Origin: Morinoia aosen
Taxonomy: Eukaryota; Arthropoda; Malacostraca; Amphipoda; Talitridae
Length of the DNA stretch: 64,000 nucleotides
Assembly: GCA_030386875.1 (NCBI GenBank)
Contig: CM059556.1
Span: 35,318,964-35,382,963, forward strand
Direction: 5' to 3'
Every line of letters begins with the position of its first letter. Position 1 is the stretch's first letter. Position numbers and translations under genes: made by a program. This document shows positions 1-11,110 of the stretch, piece by piece. Below the pieces are notes generated by a model. The model was given only the letters and a program-made list of their open reading frames with translations. It did no database searches and was not told the DNA's origin.

Positions 1-1944
1 GCTTGTTGTCAGAATATCTTAATTTTTTTCATTAAATCCATTGGAAATGCCTGTATATTCTTGTATTATGTACAACGCAATCGAAAGATCAACAGACCAA
101 AAACATTATTCATAATGGATTTTCTCGGTAAAATCCTTAATTCGTGTGAGTTAGGACATCCAGAACTCTAGAACATTTCGACTATCACTTGCATTGGCCT
201 TATACGCTACGTGTTATAAATTCTTCACAGGAAAGTCCAATAAAAGATCAGAACATCAGTCAATAAAGACGAGACGTTTGGAGTGGAAGAATACCTGTCC
301 AGCTCTGGCTTCGACCACCACCAAAGTGCGCATGGACCTTCGCTCCAGTGGAGAACGTGTACGCGTGAGGCTATTTTTGAACGTGTCAATTAGAGCGTAA
401 CACTTCACGCTCTGAAGCAAGACAGAAGTTGGAGGACTTTGCTGTGCACTCAATGCGTCCAGTCCGGAGTGGATGATCACCTCAACGGGGGAAGGTAAGT
501 CAAAAATTATCCCTCGTTTCTTGTTAAACTGGTTTGTCTACTTGAAGCTCTGTCACTTTTATTGCTAGTTATCTCGTTTATTATTTAATTATTTTTGGTT
601 TTAATTTATTTCTCTGGTCTTACTTTTTTCACTTGGTCTTTTTTAATTTATTTACAATTTATTTTTTTCATGAAACATTGAATTCAGATGCGCTTTGAAA
701 TACGGGACATCCATTGCAGAGCTATAGCTCGTACGGACATTTTCTCTGCTATAAATATAAAATTGCTATGAATTTCATTTATTGCTTGTGCAGCTTTACG
801 CGGTGTTTTAAACTGTCACCGTACCATGTTTGTCTTTATGGTGATATCAGCAATTTCAAGAATTTGAATCGCAGCAATTAATTCATTTCGTTCATTGAGC
901 CAAATTCACATTAGTTTTCGGGACAGTCTAAAGTGATCTCGGATGAAGATTACTCAAATCCAGACATTTTTCACTTCCTCCTGTGAATCTTCATGAAGTT
1001 CCATCGGGAACAATCAGAAGAAAACAATCGGGTCCAAACTGTTGAACAATAGTGGCTACAGTGAATCCCTTATTCTAGAGAGATTCATGAGCTGATTAGG
1101 ATTCACTGCATCCCAAGGTGAGATTGGAGCTGCTATAATACTGCGTTCTTTAGGGTGCTTGGAACTATACGTCGTACACACAAAGTTTGTTCAACAACTA
1201 GAGTATTGGACGAAAAACTCACGCAACAATAATCTCTGCTTGGAGATAATATGTACCTAAGTCGTCACGTCACATTCATTTGCTAGAAGCTCTGCATGTA
1301 ATTTAATACAGAAGACGCTTGTAATTTTTTGTGTGACGAATTCGTCACACTCGGGTGCAAAGGGTTAACCTGTTAACCATCGGAGCGATTGCCATCGTAA
1401 ATAGGGAAAACCATGCGACGACGAATAATGAAATTTCTGTTTTTCACATAGAATGCATAACATGGACTAGGTAAACATATTACTGACGAAAGTTTTCAAA
1501 TTTAAAAAGGATTAAAACCCTTTTCAACTGGCTACTGCAGATGCCGTCAGTGATAGGGAATATGCAACGCACCACGGGACGTAACTGGACACTGACAGTT
1601 ACCACGTTAATTGCTCGGGTGCTAAAATGACTTGCAACACTCCCACTACAGCGTTCATATGAGTTCGGTAATATTTACTTTCATTATACCATGACCAGAA
1701 ACGGAATGATTTTTGAATTTTCATTTGCATACCAAATAATATTATCCATAGAGGTAGTTTAAAATATCAGCGGTGACCACACTGTAATTATATCAACCAA
1801 TGACTTGATTGCCTGATACAATTGCCTAGCTGATCGGTTGATTCGGTACTGTCTCATTTGGAGACTTTGTAAAATTAAATTCTACAACGAAGTTTGAATA
1901 TTATTCTCATAGTTATAGTTTTCTCATTTTTTTAATACTCAACA
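1..1944. other. No gene seen
   Basis: AT-rich single-copy-looking sequence. At about 1330-1375 a CGTCACACTCGGGTGCAAAG GGTTAA string resembles one end of a TTAA-type transposon, but no partner end was found. Confidence 0.4.
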
Positions 1945-2052
1945 TCGCATAGCGACACATGAGCTCCCTGTCATCAGGCCAATAATGGTGCCAGATTTGG
2001 GGCTTGCAGTGGTGTCAGATGTAATATGAGCGCTGCTATCCCTGTCGAGGTC
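1945..2052. repeat. Dispersed repeat (copy 1 of 3)
   Basis: Holds AGGCCAATAATGGTGCCAGA, TTTGGGG and GCAATATGAGCGCTGCTA-like blocks shared with 14170-14390 and 39250-39530. Confidence 0.5.
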
Positions 2053-2063
2053 ATTCAGATCAA

Positions 2064-2252
2064 TTTCTAACACGTTGGCTACGATGCTGAAGTTCAATAT
2101 TAAACTCAAATTTCAAGTCAAACTTTTTCAACCATTCTATAAATACCAAACATTAACTGGGTCTATGAAACACCATTAATTTTAAAAGATAATTACAATT
2201 TTTTCACAAAACCCATCAATGAGTTGTATTGCAGTCAACGTGCTAACCTTGT
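2064..2252. mobile_element. TTAA-type (piggyBac-like) miniature element
   Basis: Ends AACACGTTGGCTACGATG and ATTGCAGTCAACGTGCTAAC are inverted copies of each other. The inside (GAAGTTCAATATTAAACTCA, then AACATTAACTGG) is shared with the other members. Confidence 0.5.
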
Positions 2253-2379
2253 TGATTTAGATGGAAATTTTTTGTTGAAACCCGATGCAATTTTTGATCT
2301 TTGACCAAAACGGCGTAACTTTGGTCTTGAATACTCACCTGGGTTTCGAAGTATATACCTACCCATCCCCTTAGGAAAA

Positions 2380-2640
2380 TACACTTTTGCATCTATGGGA
2401 ATTAGCGCTCTGACGGAGAGAAATGTGAGGTCCCGAGCTGAGGGTTAGGTAAGCTTTCTCTTTGTTGATACAGAATAGGTTCTTTGTTTTGTTACAGATC
2501 ATCTTTTATCGGTTCACTACAGTTCTGTTTTTCAGTCCTGACTACTTTCTTTTACAACATCATATTTCATAAATTTCGTTTTCAACTCACTATTTCTATG
2601 CGCAAGGTACACACTAATTGTGTGGGAGCACCCTTTGAGC
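2380..2640 (-). repeat. Long dispersed repeat, inverted copy
   Basis: Reads in reverse the family's 3' half: TCTATGGGAATTAGCGCTCT, GAGGTCCCGAGCTGAG, CATCTTTTATCGGTTCACTA, CTATTTCTATGCGCA. It is the only clear minus-strand copy. Confidence 0.55.
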
Positions 2641-2917
2641 GTCTGTTCCCCGTTCTCTTAACTCCACACTTAACGGTGCCGACATCTTTCTGCTTTTTGG
2701 GACACTTTAATTGTGGTTACATAACTACTACACGCCTTTTCTCAATGACAGACACTGCGCGAAAATATTATTTATTATTAATATAATATTGTATTGTTGT
2801 TAGTACATTTCTTTTTCTATCACATTCACGCATGAAAATAATATTAACTAGTGAAAAAATGACGGTGAACAATATTTTCCTGAAATGAAACTTCAAGAAA
2901 GATGTGGCAAGACAAAC

Positions 2918-3055
2918 TGGATCTTCAAGACAAACAAATACATCCATCCTAATAATACCTGCGCTAAAAATATTCTTGTACATGTACACTAGTGAAACTC
3001 GTATCACTGATACGGTGATTCAGCATCCTTATCAGCGTGACAGAGAGACGGACCA
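2918..3055. mobile_element. Arm fragment of the 58.4-kb TIR family
   Basis: Shares AGACAAACAAATACATCCAT, CACTAGTGAAACTCGTATCA and GAGCGTGACAGAGA-like blocks with the arms at 58.45-58.6 kb. Confidence 0.5.
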
Positions 3056-3237
3056 AATAAACAAGCAGTAACTGTACATTATTATTTTTTTCTTAGTGCA
3101 TAAAACTCTCCACAAATGTAATGTGTTTCATGAGAGTTCCATTTTAATAACATAAGAGAAACTAAAAATATGTATGAATTTATTTATTTTATACTTAAGG
3201 AAACACGTGGCGTTTCATTATGTGTATATGGGATGGT

Positions 3238-4385
3238 GATTAAAGGGGACATTCAAGCGATTTTTAATTTTTGATACGATTGTCCTGAAATTTATCCAGT
3301 AGATGTAATTTTTGAAAAAAACATATTTTACATCTGTAACTTTTTCGATTTTGGCTTTAGTTTTTTGAGAAAATTTGAAATATTCGATTTTATGTTATTT
3401 TAACGGGTATTTCAAAAGCATAGTAGTCAATGAGCTTTCATAATAGAAAAAATTAAAAAACAGTTTTGAAATCCTTGTAAAATTTCAAACAAAGTTATGA
3501 AGCCTTATTTTCTAATTTTTTTCTTTTCGAAATGTGATTTTCGATCACAAACTAAAATATTCACAAATTTTTGTTTCGAACTGTGATAAAAAATGGAATG
3601 TATAAATTGGGAAATTTGGCTGCATCATTTTGCTAGAAATGTTCCAAGGATTCCAAAACTGTTTTTAAATTTGATCTAGAATGAAAAATCATTGAATTCT
3701 ATTCATTTTTATGTTGAAAATTAGGTTTTTACGAAAAATGCAAAAAGCGCTAATTTTGTGGTGAAGTGTGATATAATACATTTTTTACTTGAATGCTGTA
3801 TTTATGTTGTATTATCTAAAAAAATATGCATGCATAATTTCATATTTTCACTGTAAATCGCGTATCACATGTATAAATTATATAAATGAAATACAGTTCT
3901 TAATTTTTTGGGCACATGATAAATTTTTCCTTGTAGACTGATTCTCCTGAAATAGACCAGTATACGTAATTTAAATAAAATATTTTGGTCGTGTAATTTT
4001 TTCGCTTTTGGCCTTAGCTTTTGAGAAATTGAGAAATGTTTGTTTATTATATCATTTATTCGGACATTTCAAAAGATTAGAAGTCAATGAGTTTTCATGC
4101 TAAAGCAAAACCAAAGACATTTTTGAATTTCTTGAAACATTTATAACAATCTAGCGAGGTCAGATTTTTCATTTTCTTATTCATTTCTTTGTATGTTATG
4201 TAAGGGTCATAATTCATCATTTTTGGCCCCCATCCCCCTTTAGAACCCTCTTGGGAAGGGGTTCTAGCATTCGTGGCCCCATAAAATTTTAGGGCACAAT
4301 AACCCACCAGTGAACCACCTAGGAATCTATTTCAACAAAAAAATGGCTAATTTGACCAAAAATCACTGGGATGTTCCCCTTTAAG
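3238..4385. mobile_element. Non-autonomous TIR element, about 1.14 kb
   Basis: The left end reads TTAAAGGGGACATTCAAGCG and the right end is its imperfect inverse (AATCACTGGGATGTTCCCCTTTAA). The inside has two diverged copies of one block (about 3240-3490 and 3915-4140: 'ctgaaat... cttttggc... tttcaaaag... gtcaatgag') and no transposase frame. Probably a miniature DNA transposon with an internal duplication. Confidence 0.5.
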
Positions 4386-6493
4386 TTAATGGTCATTAAT
4401 AAAAGAGTGTTTTTTAGTGACCCACCCTGAATAGGGCCATTAAGTATTTCTGCCTTTCGGTACCTGTGCAGCTAGAGTGAGGTGGTCTCTAATTACATTT
4501 GGTCATGCTCTGCGCGTGCGCAAAATTTTAAGACACTCACGGTGATGTGCAACGAGCCTGGATGGTGTCACCATGTTTATTCAGACTCAAAGTTTAACGA
4601 AATACTCTGGACACCACGACTTGGGGATGTTGAAATTAACACACAATACAACCAAGGAGCAGTTAGTTATTAGAGACGCATGTATGGCAAATTTGTTTGT
4701 TTTTTCTTAAAGACTTTTACAGCTTTGCTCGTTATCATACGTGGAGGTACTCTAACGCGAGGTAAAGCTGGAAAATTATTGCACGTAACTCTTACGTCAA
4801 GTCGGTTTTTAACAGCCAATTTGAGTTTATGCATCGCTGAATTCAACTTTTAAGATTACATTTAAAATTTAAAAGTATTTTTGAAGAGGAAATTCAGTTT
4901 ATTCCTCTTATTTGTTTATCTTTGGTAACTGAGACACGGAATGTGAAATGAAAGTGGGAATGTTTAGTGGAAAATTACGCACTTCATTAATTCATTACAA
5001 GATGAGAACAAGGAAAGAGGCAACTGACCACTCAATTCATTCTGAATTAGACAAAAAAATACAAAAATTGACGATCATTTTTTTGCAGAATTCAAAACAA
5101 AAGTTCCTAAAGAATTAATACGTTCAAAAGTGCATTTTTCCGTTTTTAAGAAACCAAAACTCCTACCTCAAGAAGAGGAGTTGTCGAGATAGTGATGCGC
5201 TTGTAAGAAGACCAGCGACTGTCCTGTACCGACTGAAAAGACACAAAATTGATTAGTTTAGATTCCTGTTTCATTATGACGAAGTTGCCACTTTAACATC
5301 CACAAATGCATCTTAATAAGGTGATACTACCCTTTTCATGCCAACAAATGTATTTTATTATAATGATAATGCCACTTTTTGACCGTGAATGCATTTTACA
5401 AAAGTGATACTACCGCTTTGATGTCAATAAATGTACTTTATGAAAATAAGGCCACTTTTATGTCCTTGAATGTTTTTATTAAAGTGGTATAATCATGTTA
5501 ATGTAGCTCGCCACACACTGACTGCGTAGATGAAGCTAAAGCGTCGAGGTCGAGCGGTGACAGTATAGGGAAAATGTCAACAGTGTCATATTTTCTCGAG
5601 TGCTGAGCGAGTTCAATAGATTTGAAGGTTAGAAAGACTTGGAAGATTTGTAGAATTAGAAACTTTATGGGTAAAAAGAGAGTATTAGTTTTTCTAAATA
5701 AAAAGTTTAATTTTTTTTAAAAAACGAGCCTGGATAGTGTCACCATGTTAATTCATTTTTTTTAAATTAAAGCTTTTGAAATCAAAAGTTTTACGGCAGC
5801 GAATGTGCAATGACATCAATGTTTGTACCTAGGTATGGTGAAATTAGATACTCTAGTGGTCAGATAGAAGGAATTTTGAACATTGACATCAGAAAAGGTA
5901 TTTAAAATGAAAAACCATTATATCAAAGCACATTAATAGCTAACATGTTTCCACAGAAGGATAACCTTGTAAAAATTATTCCAAAAGCAGAATTGAAATC
6001 AAATTGATATTTTTGCTTCAATTTTTTTTAAATTACGAGCTTTTTCATCAATAAAGGAATTAGAAGCTTTTCTAAACATTAATCTTTACGTACTGAATAC
6101 TTTATTCAAGAGTAGTAAAACAGTGCACTGAAAAAATTAAATTTTTTAAGAATTATATACCTCTAATTTGAGCATAAAACATAGAAAAGTTGAAAGATTA
6201 TTGCACCGTTCAACTTTTGATAAGAAACTGACGAGACAATGAACTAAACTGTTGACATCGGAGTAAAAACTTATAACATTAGTAACTATAGTGTCATTTA
6301 GACTATTGATATGTACTACTCACATGCATAAACATGTGTCGTTTCAAATTCATGTGCAAAAAGAACCGCACACTGCGAATTTGGTATCGTTATTCAAAAA
6401 CTTTCTGTTCAACTTCATGCATACATATTTTTTCAAGAGTAATATTCAGTACGGCCCAAGAGTCAGTGTACATGTATAAATAAATCCCTTTTA
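4386..6493. other. No gene seen; minor duplications
   Basis: AT-rich. ACGAGCCTGGAT(G/A)GTGTCACC occurs at about 4550 and again at about 5724. No exon is supported. Confidence 0.4.
5285..5505 (+). repeat. Degenerate tandem repeat, ~50-bp unit, about 4 copies
   Basis: Units share GTGATACTAC, CAATAAATGT and GCCACTTTTATG-type blocks. Confidence 0.45.
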
Positions 6494-6860
6494 GATGTTA
6501 GATAAGTTAGTTCCAGCCTCCCTCAGCATAACAAAAGTTTTCCAAAGGGAGGAAAGATGAAGGCTCCATTTAGTATGGAGTTGTGAAAGCGAGAAATTTA
6601 TGAACAAAATGTGTTCCCTGAGCATAAAAACACTAAAGTTAGGAAATACGTTTCTGAAACAAGCGAAAGTCGTAGAAAAACGTGTTTGGTGCGGAAAAAC
6701 AGGACAGCAGTTAACGTAAATAGAAACGTCCGCTCGGAAACAAAAAATATTTTATTTAAACAAAAAGATAACGTGTTTAGCTTCAATCTCGGGACCTCAC
6801 ATTTTCCCCATGTGAGCTTTAATTCCCATACATGCGCCTGTATCCCTCGCACGGGGAAAA
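6494..6860 (+). repeat. Long dispersed repeat
   Basis: Family hallmarks: GATAAGTTAGTT, GCCTCCCT, CCAAAGGGAGGAAAG, TTTAGTATGGAGTT, GACAGCAGTTAAC, CTCGGGACCTCACATTTTCC and AATTCCCATA. Confidence 0.6.
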
Positions 6861-6945
6861 GAATTACTACGAAATCATTTATATATGAAATAGCCGTGAT
6901 AGTCAGACGAAACTATGAAATTAGCAAATAATCTGTTCACTGCTT

Positions 6946-7137
6946 AGTGTCCCACCGGTGGTCACTGAGTGGATTTCTATAGCGCACGCGACCCACTAGT
7001 GGCCACAAACTGAAGTATCACAATTACTTGAAAATAAAATGAAGACACGTTTCGATAAAAATTCGGTTCATTTCCATGCAAAATATTGAAATGAGTTAAT
7101 TATTGAACTTCAGTTTAGCCCACCGCAGTCAACATGT
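6946..7137. mobile_element. TTAA-type miniature element
   Basis: Carries the CCCACCGGTGGTCACTGAG end and the inner GAACTTCAGTTTAGCCCACC, closing with GCAGTCAACATGTTAA. Same family as the 13.5- and 40.1-kb copies. Confidence 0.5.
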
Positions 7138-7269
7138 TAATGGCACAAAAAATAACACACCCGTACAACATATACATTGTGTAACATGAAGATAACTGAA
7201 CCAAAATAATAATGAACGGGTTGTAAGTAGCAGAAGGTTGTTGGTTAGGTCGTAAGTTGCAGAATAGGG

Positions 7270-8015
7270 AAATCAATTTAATGCATGAATACATTTTTAT
7301 CCTTCCTAAGACATATGACAAATACAATTGAAGGATACATTTCACCTGGTTCGAGTATAATAACTTGTTTCTTAAAGAGGTCGCGAAACATGAAATCTCA
7401 TTCATTGATACTAGTACGTAAGTGAGCAATTTACCCATTGGTACACATGGGGCCCTGTAAGCAGGGAACGTGTTAGACTTTGCGCTAGGTGTGAACCATA
7501 GTTTCCATTTCACGGAACTGCACCATTTACGTACTTATTTTTCCATTTTTTGTAATTTCACGTATTAAATTAATTAGCCTTGTGTACCATTGTGTACTTG
7601 GTCACTATAAGTGAAAAATTAACCGCTTCACGTGATAACTTGACCACTGCACGTGATAAATTCACCTCTGTTGTGATAACTTGACCATTGTTGTGGTAAC
7701 TAATACGTCAACAACACATTTACGCACTTGTTTTTCTTAAGTTGATAATTCCACATATGAAATTAATTTAGAACTATCTATCAAAACATACATGCAATTA
7801 TTGCTCTGATATCAGTTATTTGTCGCCTGAAATTTTTTTAATCTGTGTATTAACATGAAAAATACAATTGCACGATAGCATTTTACCTCGTATGGTAAAA
7901 GTTATTCTTTGAAAAGATAGCGAAACAGATAAAAAAGTCTTTCATTTATACCTGTACGTACATGAGCAATTTACCTGTGGTACACATGTGGCCCGGTACG
8001 CGGGGAACGTGTTAT
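7270..8015 (+). repeat. Diverged direct duplication
   Basis: Block 7270-7485 (AAATACAATTGAAGGATACA ... GAGCAATTTACCCATTGGTA, GGGAACGTGTTA) recurs at 7850-8015 (AAATACAATTGCACGATAGC ... GAGCAATTTACCTGTGGTAC). Between them are CACGTGATAACTTGACCACT-type short repeats, which recur at 9060-9170. Confidence 0.5.
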
Positions 8016-8045
8016 ATTAGAGCTGAATATCGAACATTCTAGAAC

Positions 8046-8420
8046 AAATGATGCAACTAATCGATTTTAGAAATTTTGTTGCCTTCATCATGGTAATTAC
8101 ATCGAAATAAACAACTTTTCTTCCAAGCCCTTTTTGGGGCAAATGAGTATTTAACGAGTTATAGCGGTAAATGACTTACTGTAACTCTAGTGTTTGAAGC
8201 GGGAAGAAATTTTTCTGAAAGGAAGACTACAAAGGACTCTCCCTTCCGACGCGCTCGAATGATCGAGCGCATTCCAGCCATCAAAGACGAAAATTAACAT
8301 ACCGCTATAACTCGTTAAATACTCGTTTGTCCCAAAAAGTGCTTAGAAGAAAAATAGTTTATTTTGATGTAATTACCATGATTCAGGCAACAAAATTTCA
8401 AAAATCGGTTAGTTGCATAT
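8046..8420. mobile_element. Fold-back element with ~130-bp inverted arms
   Basis: The left arm starts with GATGCAACTAATCGATTTTA and the right arm ends with its inverse (AAAATCGGTTAGTTGCAT). The arms hold matching blocks such as CGAGTTATAGCGGTA and TACCGCTATAACTCG around a ~100-bp centre. A half copy lies at about 11820-11975. Confidence 0.6.
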
Positions 8421-8522
8421 CCTCAACATTTACCAAATATTTCATTCCAACAAAAAGAAGGCCTACCTAACTCTCAGCTCGGGACTGAAGTTTATCAAAC
8501 TACAATCTATCGTACACTCACA

Positions 8523-8768
8523 CTATCCCATCTCGCCTATTGTGAAAAGGGAAGATTTCTCATTCGTTTCCTGGTTGTTGAGCAAAATGAAGTATTTATC
8601 TCCTACCTTTTCTTTAGCTACTTGTGTGCAATTAATTAATTCCAAACCCTTTTTGGACTCGCGCGCTGCTTCAAATCCGTTCACCATTAATTTTTTTGTG
8701 TTCCATGCATTAATTACATTTCCAGACCTGATATCTTCAACTTGTAATTTATTATTCAACCAGTATCA
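8523..8768 (-). pseudogene. Protein-like open frame of unknown origin
   Basis: Reads WLNNKLQVEDIRSGNVINAW, NTKKLMVNGFEAARESKKGL, ELINCTQVAKEK, then a possible donor (GTAGGAG), though the frame continues to a stop at 8523. Upstream it is stopped by TGA. Composition is protein-like, but no family is recognised. It may be a fragment of a mobile-element protein. Confidence 0.22.
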
Positions 8769-9673
8769 AATAATTCTTATGAAACCCTAAATTCAATTCC
8801 CTAAACACAGTATGATACTTGCTCCCCAGGACACATTTAATCCCTCATTGGTATTGCAGGCACGCGATTGGCCGAGACAATGCAGGTGGGGTATTTTTAT
8901 TCGTCTCTGATTGGCCCTCAGGCCTCCACCAGGAATGTTCAAGCCAATAAATTTTACTTTCTAACGTAAATTTCAAACTTGCATTGCCACGTTGGGGTTC
9001 GGACTCAAGTTGAGGTGCTTGAAGACAAAAACATTGAAAGTTACAAAAGTGATTTCCTGATTACCGCACATAGTAACCACAAGTGGAAAATTAACCCCCA
9101 CACGGGATAAATTCACCACTTCACGCGATAACTTGACCACTGCATGTGATAACTTTACTTCTGTTTGATAATGCTCGTGCTCGATAATGTCACGACAGCT
9201 TTGGTAAACCGATGTTGACGCGAGTCACGCACAAGGGAACCGCACATCCCAGAACGAAATATGAAAGACGCAAAGATTGACCGCAAAACGCTGATATTGG
9301 GTCTCATAAGTTTTGGAGGGCGCACGCCACGGCTGTGGTGGTGATGGTGGTGATGGTAAGATGTGTGTGGTCACCACCATCTTCCTGAAGCCATCTTCAA
9401 GATGAGAGCACACAAACGGCACTGTATACCGATTCGGTTAAAACAAAAAATAGTTCTGTTTGTATTGTTTTACTTTTCCTCATAGCCGTTCAAAACGTGG
9501 GCATTTGATCTGCTCCACCCAGTAAAAATTAGTTGGTATTCTTCAAGTTTTGCCTCAAGACTTGGAACCCAACGCCATGTTTTTCGATTTCTTCCTCCTG
9601 TGGAATTTTCTTCGGAGAAAATACTGTTGCTTGCTAGTGGTACAAACATAAGGGACAGAAATCGCTTAAATTA

Positions 9674-10025
9674 TGTTAGATAAGTTAGTTTATGCCTTTC
9701 TAACCGCAGTAAACAGGTTCCGAAAATAGGAAGGAGGTAAGCACAAATTAGAATGGAATTTAGAAAAAAGGAGATCTATGCACAACGTGTGTTCCCACCC
9801 AAGATCTCCTGCATATAGAAACTGCAACTTTTGAAATAAGTTTGAAATTCAAGAACGAGGTAGACTCTGCTGAAAAAGTGGACTGCAATGAACCGAGGAA
9901 AACACGGTCCGTAACGAAACAAAAACCTACTATATTTTAACGAAGGAAGGCCTACCTAACCTCTAGCTCGGGACTTCACATCTTCCCTCTGCGAGAGCTA
10001 ATTCCAATAGATACAGTTGTTGTTT
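9674..10025 (+). repeat. Long dispersed repeat
   Basis: TGTTAGATAAGTTAGTTTAT at the 5' end; AGGCCTACCTAACCTCTAGC and GAGCTAATTCCAATAGATAC at the 3' end. Confidence 0.6.
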
Positions 10026-10856
10026 CCATCTGTAGAACTACAATAGCTGTATGTCTAGTGATCAACTATCGAAAAAATAAAATGTGGATGATGTAAAATG
10101 ACAGGTTGAAAAAGTATGTATTAACTGTCGAAAAAATTACAAAAATATCATCGGCCAAAAATGTTTGGTACATCACATCGGACTCTGTGAATGAAGAGTA
10201 AACTTATCACGCACTTTCTGCGCTAGATACCGCATAAAAATGTGGACTTTCTTTAAACGGAGATCGCGATCCAAGTTTCATTCCAAACCAGCATCTCACA
10301 AGTGTGGGAAGAATTTCGTAACAAATGTAAGAATTCAAACTCGAAAACAATGCTTGTGTTAAAAAAGTGGATGTCTTAGGCTTGAAAATACAGGTCTGCC
10401 GCTCTACGTCATTGAGAGTCATTTTAAAAACCGCTTTTTACTCTCATCATAAGCGTTCTTTGAGCACCAAATTGCAAGCCTAAAATGCTGAAAAATACAA
10501 TGTCATTACGAAATGTAAAATAAGAAGATTTCACCGTACCCACCAAAATGAAGATAAGTGTTACGGGAGTGAGATATCAGCAGTGTTTTGCAGCAAGGTG
10601 AATTAGGTGATGGAGATGAAAATCAAAAGACAATAAAGCTTCCTAAACATTCATCGGTCCCGTGCTTTTTCTCCTTCGATGTGCCTTCATGACAGTTGAT
10701 CTTTCTTTCAACTGAGTTTGTAGGAGTTTTCCGGTGAATTTTGTAATCTGTCTTCTGGAAATGCTGTGACTGGAGCAACTTCTTCTCTAGAATGAAGAGA
10801 GGCTAAAATTTTCCAAAGACGTGATTTTCAAGAACATTATCAAAATTCTTACTTCA

Positions 10857-11110
10857 ACACGTTCACCGCAACGGGTTAAACAGAAGTTCAATGTACAATG
10901 CAAATTTGCAGCCAATTGTATCTAGTAATTTTTTTTTAACAGCAAACATTAACTGGATTGCGCTTTCATTTATATTTGATAAAGTTTTTATAAAAATTCG
11001 GTTTGTTTTTATAAAAATAAAAAAATGTTTCATAAAAATTGGTCGGTCAGCAGCATTATGAAAATTTCCTCCGGTAGACAGGTGGCTCACATAGCAGTCA
11101 AAGCGTCAAG
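10857..11110. mobile_element. TTAA-type miniature element
   Basis: Starts ACACGTTCACCGCAACGGG TTAAAC, contains ATTGGTCGGTCAGCAGCATT and ends GCAGTCAAAGCGTC. Confidence 0.5.

Noticed and set aside
6598-6931. Overlapping frames on both strands at 6.6-6.9 kb
   Set aside because: They fall in the long dispersed repeat, and similar frames appear in its other copies.
9225-9422. Minus-strand frame VPFVCSHLEDGFRKM... as an exon
   Set aside because: No matching phase partner and the rest is a proline-rich reading of a GGTGAT repeat.
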